From contig JAHDCN010000068.1 in the NCBI GenBank assembly GCA_020629815.1, positions 1 to 11,186 on the forward strand: a DNA stretch of 11,186 bases, given 5' to 3'. The position numbers and the translations under genes are program-made. Shown here piece by piece: positions 7,132 through 11,186 of the stretch. This DNA comes from Verrucomicrobiota bacterium. GTDB lineage: Bacteria > Verrucomicrobiota > Verrucomicrobiia > Verrucomicrobiales > DEV007. The notes under the pieces are model-generated. The model was not told the origin of the DNA, made no database searches, and worked only from the letters and a program-made list of their open reading frames with translations. Numbering within the stretch: position 1 is the stretch's first letter; every line of letters starts with the position of its first letter.

Positions 7132-8865
7132 ATGCTTTTCTTTCGGAGTAGTCAGATCTTACTTATAGGTGGTGCTGTTCTTCTATCAGCCGCTGAGGAG
7201 CAGAACCTGCCATCGCCGGTGCCCGGGGCAGCCGCGTTTCTCCAGCGGCATCCTGAATCGGATGTCAATAAAGACGGAATTCTGACCGCGGAGGAAAAGC
7301 TGGAGTTCTCGAAGGATCTGGCGATTCAGAAGCTGGGCGGCAACTACGTCTACTACCAGATGAAGGTGCCGATGCGGGACGGCGTCAATTTGGCCACTGG
7401 CATTTTTCTACCCAAGACACCCGGTAAAAAGTCGACAGTGTTGTGTCGAACTGCCTACAGCATTTGGGCTGCTTCGAATTTTGATACGACCCGTCTGGCC
7501 AACAAAAATCTAGTCTACGTGTGCCAGGATCTGCGTGGCGATGGTGAATCGGAAGGAGCGGGCACGGTCGATCTGACCAGCTTTGATAATGAAATCAATG
7601 ATGGCTACGATACGATCGACTGGATCATTCAGCAGCCCTGGTCGAATGGCAAAGTTGGCATGACCGGACAGAGTGGCCACGGCTTCGCCACCTACATGGC
7701 CTATCTCGCCAACCATCCGAATTTGGTAGCGGCGGATACCAATGTCAGCGGTGGCAATGCGCATCTGTACTGGACCTATCACAATGGGGTGAAGCGGGAG
7801 ATGTATTATCGTTGGCTGGCTCAGCGCAACATTCCGATTCCGGTTTGGCCGAAGCCGGGAATTGAGATGTTTGATCGTGAGCAATATCGCCAGACGGTGG
7901 AGGCTGCCGCCAAAGACAACGAGGCAGTTTTTATCGCACGCACCGGTTGGTATGACATTTTTGCGGAGTCGGCTTTGGACTACTTTCGCGATTTTGCCAA
8001 AGACGGTTCTCTTTTTGTTCGGGTCGATCCATCCGGTCATGGTGGGATGAAAGGGAAACCGTTTCCGAAGCGGGAAGTGCCGGCGGAATGGAAGCTCCCC
8101 GATTTTACCGAGGTGCTGAAGGATCAGGATGCAGCGACGCCCGCCAAATCACGGATGGCCTACTACCTGATGGGCGACGGAACCGATCCGAATGCGCCGG
8201 GCAACGTCTACAAGTCCACCGATGTCTGGCCGGTTCCCCACACTCCAACGGCGTGGTATTGTCATGGGGACGGGACACTTTCGCTGCAAAAGCCGGGCGC
8301 AGAGGGTTCGCTCACTTTTTCCTATGATCCGCGAGATCCGGTGCCTTCCGCTGGTGGTGATGTATTTATCCACCAGGGAGTCGGACCATTGGATCAGCGG
8401 GTGCTGAAAGACCGCAAAGATATCCTGCGTTTTACTTCAGAGCCGCTGACGGAGCCCGTGGAAATCACTGGCAAGGTTTTTGCGGAGCTCTATGTCAGCA
8501 CCGATGTTCTGGATACGACCTTCACCGCAAAGCTGATCGATATTTATCCCGATGGTCACGAGGCGGTGGTGCGGGATTCGATCATCATGGGCCGGTTTCA
8601 CCAAGGCTTCGACAAGCAGGTTCCGATGGCGAAAGAACAAATTTACAAACTAACTCTGGATATGTGGAGCACGGCGCTGGTGGTGAACAAAGGACATCGT
8701 TTGGCCGTGCACATTTCCAGCAGCAACAGCCCGAAATACGAAGTGCATCCGAACACATTTGATCCGGTGAACTCGTTTGAGCAATCGCCCGTAGCCAACA
8801 ACACGATTTACCTTTCGGCGGAGCACCCGTCGCATGTGATTTTGCCGGTGGTATCGGTTGAGTAA
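7132..8865 (+). CDS. Secreted CocE/NonD family serine hydrolase
   Basis: A 577-aa alpha/beta hydrolase of the X-Pro dipeptidyl-peptidase/cocaine-esterase group (peptidase S15-like), predicted to hydrolyse esters, amides or acyl groups outside the cytoplasm. Residues 1-21 look like a Sec signal peptide with a short hydrophobic core and an AxA-type end near A20-A21. Residues 44-55 (DVNKDGILTAEE) match a single EF-hand calcium loop. The catalytic triad is readable: S181 in GQSGHG, D275 in GWYDIF and H303 in SGHGG, in the order and spacing of CocE. The C-terminal third (from about 430) is the beta-sandwich usual for the family. ATG 7132 gives a full signal peptide, though no good ribosome site precedes it. 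It is divergent from the polyamine operon and ends at a REP-like pair. Natural substrate unknown. Confidence 0.9.
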   Translation: MLFFRSSQILLIGGAVLLSAAEEQNLPSPVPGAAAFLQRHPESDVNKDGILTAEEKLEFSKDLAIQKLGGNYVYYQMKVPMRDGVNLATGIFLPKTPGKKSTVLCRTAYSIWAASNFDTTRLANKNLVYVCQDLRGDGESEGAGTVDLTSFDNEINDGYDTIDWIIQQPWSNGKVGMTGQSGHGFATYMAYLANHPNLVAADTNVSGGNAHLYWTYHNGVKREMYYRWLAQRNIPIPVWPKPGIEMFDREQYRQTVEAAAKDNEAVFIARTGWYDIFAESALDYFRDFAKDGSLFVRVDPSGHGGMKGKPFPKREVPAEWKLPDFTEVLKDQDAATPAKSRMAYYLMGDGTDPNAPGNVYKSTDVWPVPHTPTAWYCHGDGTLSLQKPGAEGSLTFSYDPRDPVPSAGGDVFIHQGVGPLDQRVLKDRKDILRFTSEPLTEPVEITGKVFAELYVSTDVLDTTFTAKLIDIYPDGHEAVVRDSIIMGRFHQGFDKQVPMAKEQIYKLTLDMWSTALVVNKGHRLAVHISSSNSPKYEVHPNTFDPVNSFEQSPVANNTIYLSAEHPSHVILPVVSVE

Positions 8866-8876
8866 AGATCTCCCTA

Positions 8877-8934
8877 TAGTACAGACACTCTTGTCTGTGA
8901 TCTGCATATGTCACAGGCAGGAGTGCCTGGGCTA
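8877..8934. repeat. Head-to-head pair of REP-like palindromes
   Basis: The first copy contains ACAGACA-CTCT-TGTCTGT (8881-8898), a 7-bp stem with a 4-base loop. The second contains CAGGCA-GGAG-TGCCTG (8914-8929), a 6-bp stem with a 4-base loop. The reverse complement of the first copy begins TCACAGACAAGAGTGTCTG and the second begins TCACAGGCAGGAGTGCCTG, so they are related 23-24-bp elements in inverted orientation around a 10-bp spacer. The arrangement fits a REP doublet, and the hairpins may end transcription of both convergent genes. The second copy runs into the stop codon of the minus-strand gene. Confidence 0.7.
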
Positions 8935-9435
8935 CGTGCAATCAAGTGAACTGATGTAGGCGTCAAAATCTGCGAAGACCTCAATCTTCCCCGCATCATT
9001 GCAGCTCAAGTAGGCACCGGAGTTTTCGCGCAGGGACTGCCAAATTGCCTCTGTCCACTGCGGGTTTGCCTTCTGCACAAGAGCTTTGGCGCTCGCTTCA
9101 GATCGAACAGAAAAATGGCACTCCCCGTCATCATGGGTGGAAAGTGATCCGAAGTCCTGCAGATCGACTTCAAAATCAATCAGGCCACCCCAATGCCGGT
9201 CTGAAGCGTTGCGAAGGAATGCAATCAACTCCGCCAGGTCACGGCACTCACTGATTCGGGCCCATTCATCCCAATCTTCCTCCGGATGGGCTACTACACT
9301 GCGAACCACCGGATTTCCTTCGATCAAAAGCAAGCCCTGCAAGGTCGACCATTCTCCCAGGTAAAGCCCGATTTCCTCCGCCGCTTTACATAGGAGTAGG
9401 AAGAGGGCGCGGGCATCACTTTCAGAAAAATGCAA
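8932..9435 (-). CDS. Hypothetical acidic protein
   Basis: A 167-aa protein that I do not recognise. It is soluble-looking and acidic, with no signal peptide, no membrane segment and no obvious catalytic motif. It begins with a helix-like stretch (SESDARALFLLLCKAAEEIG), followed by a possible beta-rich centre (residues about 30-52) containing LLLIEGNPVVRSVV. It has several Trp residues and four Cys without metal-site spacing. The only available start near the front is TTG 9435, because an in-frame stop lies just upstream at 9439-9441. The gene is divergent from tetR with about 45 bases between, so the TetR operator could control it too. Its stop codon lies within a REP-like repeat, which may have altered its C-terminus. 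Coding is supported mainly by the clean ORF between two assigned genes. Confidence 0.6.
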   Translation of the reverse strand: MHFSESDARALFLLLCKAAEEIGLYLGEWSTLQGLLLIEGNPVVRSVVAHPEEDWDEWARISECRDLAELIAFLRNASDRHWGGLIDFEVDLQDFGSLSTHDDGECHFSVRSEASAKALVQKANPQWTEAIWQSLRENSGAYLSCNDAGKIEVFADFDAYISSLDCT

Positions 9436-9443
9436 AATTCATT

Positions 9444-9470
9444 TTGACAGACCGACCTGTCTGTTCTAAT
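9444..9470 (+). promoter_or_regulatory. tetR promoter with embedded operator
   Basis: ACAGAC-N6-GTCTGT (9447-9464) is an 18-bp dyad, perfect in its outer six pairs. It lies between a TTGACA (-35, 9444-9449) and a TCTAAT (-10-like, 9465-9470, five of six consensus bases). The spacer is only 15 bp, and ATG 9481 follows 10 bases after the -10 box, which implies an almost leaderless message. A dyad filling the spacer of a tetR promoter is the classic arrangement for autorepression. Binding is inferred. Confidence 0.7.
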
Positions 9471-9480
9471 CTTTTTCCAG

Positions 9481-10050
9481 ATGAGAAAACCGAACGCCAA
9501 AGAACGCATCCTCGAAACAGCTGGCAAGCTGTTTATGGAACGTGGTTATTCTGAAGTCGGTATCAATGAAATCATCAATACCGCAGAAACGGCGAAAGCG
9601 AGTTTTTATCAACACTTTCCTTCCAAGGAAGCGCTTTGCGAGACCTGGCTGGAAACTCTCCACGACCGTAGTGAAACCCATCGCGGCGATCTCCTGAACA
9701 GCGACATGCCGGTTGCGGACAAAGTGGATCGCTACTTTTCTGAGCTGGCCGATTGGCTGGAAGCGAGCCAGTTTCGTGGCTGCCCCTTTTCGAACACCAG
9801 TGCGGTGACTTGCACTGAATCGAAAGGGATCAATCATCAAATTTCCTCCCACAAAGAGTCGATTCGCGGTTTTTTTGAAGCCATTTGTGAGGGGCACTTT
9901 GCCAATTCAGAAACGGATCAACAGAAAGCCGGAGTGCTGTTTCTCCTGTATTCTGGAGCCACCACCGAAGCCCAGAATCTTCGTGATCTCTGGCCGGTAG
10001 AAACCGCCCGCAAAGCCGCCGCCGAATTAATGAAAAATAATCGGGAATAA
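9481..10050 (+). CDS. TetR/AcrR family transcriptional regulator
   Basis: A 189-aa one-component repressor. Residues about 7-55 are the TetR DNA-binding domain (ERILETAGKLFMERGYSEVG, then helix-turn-helix NEIINTAETAKASFYQHF ending in the typical FYQHFPSKEAL). The remaining alpha-helical part is the ligand and dimer domain and is too diverse to predict a ligand. It contains two Cys (FRGCPF and VTCTES) about ten residues apart that might matter for sensing. ATG 9481 is preceded by a strong operator-in-promoter but no Shine-Dalgarno sequence. An intrinsic terminator overlaps its stop codon. It stands divergent to the hypothetical gene and upstream of the sigma factor gene, which carries a very similar palindrome. 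Family assignment is certain; targets are inference. Confidence 0.95.
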   Translation: MRKPNAKERILETAGKLFMERGYSEVGINEIINTAETAKASFYQHFPSKEALCETWLETLHDRSETHRGDLLNSDMPVADKVDRYFSELADWLEASQFRGCPFSNTSAVTCTESKGINHQISSHKESIRGFFEAICEGHFANSETDQQKAGVLFLLYSGATTEAQNLRDLWPVETARKAAAELMKNNRE

Positions 10051-10064
10051 AATTCCCTTTTTTT
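10043..10064 (+). terminator. Intrinsic terminator of tetR
   Basis: GGGAAT (10043-10048) and ATTCCC (10052-10057) form a 6-bp stem with loop AAA, followed by seven T (10058-10064). The tetR stop codon TAA (10048-10050) lies inside the hairpin, so the gene ends within its own terminator. This suggests the sigma factor gene downstream has its own promoter. The stem is short, so some read-through is possible. Confidence 0.65.
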
Positions 10065-10074
10065 GCCTCAAATA

Positions 10075-10092
10075 ACAGACAGAACATTCTGT
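10075..10092. promoter_or_regulatory. Second TetR-like operator candidate before sigma gene
   Basis: ACAGAC-AGAACA-TTCTGT has the same 18-bp layout as the site in the tetR promoter, with identical left half and one mismatch in the right half (TTCTGT for GTCTGT). It also contains the perfect 14-bp dyad ACAGAA-CA-TTCTGT (10079-10092). AT-rich DNA (TTAATAAAT) follows directly, a possible -10 region, 35 bases before the sigma factor ATG. Confidence 0.5.
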
Positions 10093-10126
10093 TAATAAAT
10101 TTATCTACACAACCAACCAAGTAAAA

Positions 10127-10741
10127 ATGAAGTCCAAACCTAAACTGAAACACCAACTCAACCCCGCCCGGTGGAGTGAAAACTACAGCGAATACCTGTT
10201 TCGCTTTGCGGTATCGCGCGTGTCCGATCACGGCGCTGCCGAAGACCTGGTGCAGGAAACCTTCCTCGCTGCCTGGAAAGCGCATCGTCGATTCCGTGGT
10301 GACTGCAGTGAGAAAACCTGGCTCACTGGAATCCTGCGCAACAAGGTTATCGATTTGTATCGGGCCAATGGCCGACGTCCTTCTGTGCTGACTACGGATT
10401 TAGAGGGAAGCGCACGTGACGGTGAAACCGAGGTCGGGGTAACGGCATGGCTTGATCGTCAGGTCGATTTCAAAACCGTGAATGAGCCCCAGGTTGCTAC
10501 CGAACGCTCCGAGTTTATGCGGGAGCTGGAAAGTGCCATCACTGAACTTCCGGAGACGATGCGCGAGGCGTTTCGCATGCGCGAAATTCAGGGCTGCTCG
10601 ACTGATGAGATTGTCCGCAAACTGGATATCTCCCGCAGCAACCTGTGGGTGTTGATTCACCGGGCTAAGCAGGCCTTGAGTGCCCAGCTGACACCCAACT
10701 GGGCGGGCTACAGCAGCGCAGCCTTGCCGATGGCTGCGTAA
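10127..10741 (+). CDS. ECF-type RNA polymerase sigma-70 family factor
   Basis: A 204-aa alternative sigma factor with only regions 2 and 4. Region 2 runs about 20-80, with AEDLVQETFLAAWKAHRRF (core-polymerase contact and -10 recognition) and the following KTWLTGILRNKVIDLYR. An insert-like linker spans about 85-130. Region 4 spans about 133-185 (LPETMREAFRMREIQGCSTDEI and the helix-turn-helix SRSNLWVLIHRAKQAL) for -35 recognition. The layout and the SRSNLWVLIHRA signature resemble the group described as TIGR02943-type sigma factors; I make this subgroup call from memory. The C-terminal 20 residues extend beyond region 4. The usual partner would be an anti-sigma factor encoded next door, but no such gene with zinc-binding Cys/His appears before the window ends. 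ATG 10127 has no clear ribosome site. A TetR-like palindrome sits upstream. Confidence 0.93.
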   Translation: MKSKPKLKHQLNPARWSENYSEYLFRFAVSRVSDHGAAEDLVQETFLAAWKAHRRFRGDCSEKTWLTGILRNKVIDLYRANGRRPSVLTTDLEGSARDGETEVGVTAWLDRQVDFKTVNEPQVATERSEFMRELESAITELPETMREAFRMREIQGCSTDEIVRKLDISRSNLWVLIHRAKQALSAQLTPNWAGYSSAALPMAA

Positions 10742-10857
10742 GAAAGTCACAATCGAAGTGAAATTATTGTCGGAAAAATCCGTAGGAAAGAGTGACTGAA
10801 ATTGGTTCTCCATCCGTCTTTCTGGTGGAGAGCCCCAACCACTCTCCGTTTCAAGCA

Positions 10858-11004
10858 ATGAACAATACTCTCACAGATAATATGGCCCTGTTTAATGGCC
10901 ACGGACAAAACCCGCTGCTGTTTCGCAAGCGGACCCTGACACTGAACCTCTGGCTCGGATGGCAGCGACTGCTGTCGCGTATCAAGCGCTTCGCTAAGCG
11001 CTGA
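10858..11004 (+). CDS. Possible small basic protein after the sigma factor
   Basis: A 48-aa ORF from ATG 10858 with a polar N-terminus and a basic, aromatic, amphipathic-looking C-terminal half (LWLGWQRLLSRIKRFAKR). A GTG at 10792 in frame would lengthen it to 70 aa. There is no cysteine and no zinc-finger pattern, so it does not look like a zf-HC2 anti-sigma factor. The tail could associate with a membrane surface or nucleic acid. It lies 116 bases after the sigma factor stop on the same strand. The leader contains competing inverted repeats (10804-10847). I do not recognise a family, and coding is uncertain. Confidence 0.35.
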   Translation: MNNTLTDNMALFNGHGQNPLLFRKRTLTLNLWLGWQRLLSRIKRFAKR

Positions 11005-11050
11005 TCCTCCGTGATCCAGAGTCAAAAAATCCCCTCACTCAACCTGGAAA

Positions 11051-11185
11051 ATGGCTCACCTCGCGAAAGAAATTATCAGGCAACAATGGTCCCTGCGGCA
11101 TGATCCGAGTCCGGAAATCCGCCGCCGGGCCTCCAGCCTGATTCGCACCCACATCCTTCTGCTGCGTCAGTGGCAGAAGGGGTGA
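11051..11185 (+). CDS. Possible 44-aa basic helical protein
   Basis: A short ORF from ATG 11051 to TGA 11183-11185, one base before the window end, encoding 44 aa rich in Arg, Gln, Leu and Ile with a predicted long helix (EIIRQQWSLRHD, then PEIRRRASSLIRTHILLLRQ). It has no cysteine. It follows the other small ORF by 46 bases on the same strand. Its last codons read AAGGGGTGA, so an SD-like AAGGGG at the end could serve a further gene beyond the window. No family is recognised and coding is uncertain. Confidence 0.35.
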   Translation: MAHLAKEIIRQQWSLRHDPSPEIRRRASSLIRTHILLLRQWQKG

Positions 11186-11186
11186 G

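Noticed and set aside
6939..7151. Plus-strand 70-aa ORF upstream of the CocE hydrolase
   Set aside because: It covers the palindrome and AT-rich intergenic DNA, has no recognisable motif and overlaps the hydrolase start out of frame; more likely non-coding.
8877..8934. Insertion sequence or transposon ends
   Set aside because: The inverted copies are about 10 bp apart with no transposase or target duplication between them; a REP-like doublet explains them better.
9324..9527. Minus-strand ORF across the tetR promoter
   Set aside because: It spans the divergent promoter and the beginnings of two better-supported genes, with no motif.

Overview
The window looks like ordinary chromosomal DNA from a free-living bacterium of moderate GC content. 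I lean towards the Verrucomicrobiota/Planctomycetota side. The hints are a Tat-exported Gfo/Idh/MocA dehydrogenase with a GSHxxDxAWW motif, a CocE-type exported hydrolase, scarce Shine-Dalgarno sequences and REP-like palindromes. This placement is inference from gene style, since the window contains no rRNA or other marker gene.

Layout. (1) 1-75: tandem 22-bp palindromic repeats. (2) 159-2119, plus strand: an exported sugar/inositol-type oxidoreductase overlapping a COG4339-type HD phosphohydrolase, which abuts a convergent MarR regulator (2120-2626). (3) 2627-2777: an AT-rich divergent control region with an 11-bp-arm inverted repeat. (4) 2778-3440: a very acidic small protein followed by a stand-alone, degenerate response-regulator receiver domain. 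(5) 3487-6817, minus strand: a tight three-gene polyamine operon of carboxy(nor)spermidine dehydrogenase, carboxy(nor)spermidine decarboxylase and agmatinase. (6) 6818-7131: a divergent intergenic region with a hairpin and a perfect 15-bp palindrome. (7) 7132-8865: a secreted CocE/NonD hydrolase with an EF-hand-like loop, followed by a head-to-head pair of REP-like hairpins. (8) 8932-9435, minus strand: an unrecognised protein, divergent from a TetR regulator (9481-10050) that ends in an intrinsic terminator. (9) 10127-10741: an ECF-type sigma factor, followed by two possible small basic proteins running to the window end.

How the genes work together. The minus-strand operon gives a nearly complete agmatine to putrescine to carboxyspermidine to spermidine route; only the arginine decarboxylase making agmatine is missing here. 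The MarR and TetR genes each have a dyad operator candidate in their own promoter. The TetR-type site (ACAGAC, six bases, GTCTGT) recurs with one mismatch upstream of the sigma factor gene, suggesting a TetR to sigma regulatory link. I see no mobile element, CRISPR array, RNA gene or phage gene. The most interesting unexplained parts are the repeated operator-like palindrome, the acidic-protein/receiver pair and the small ORFs after the sigma factor.
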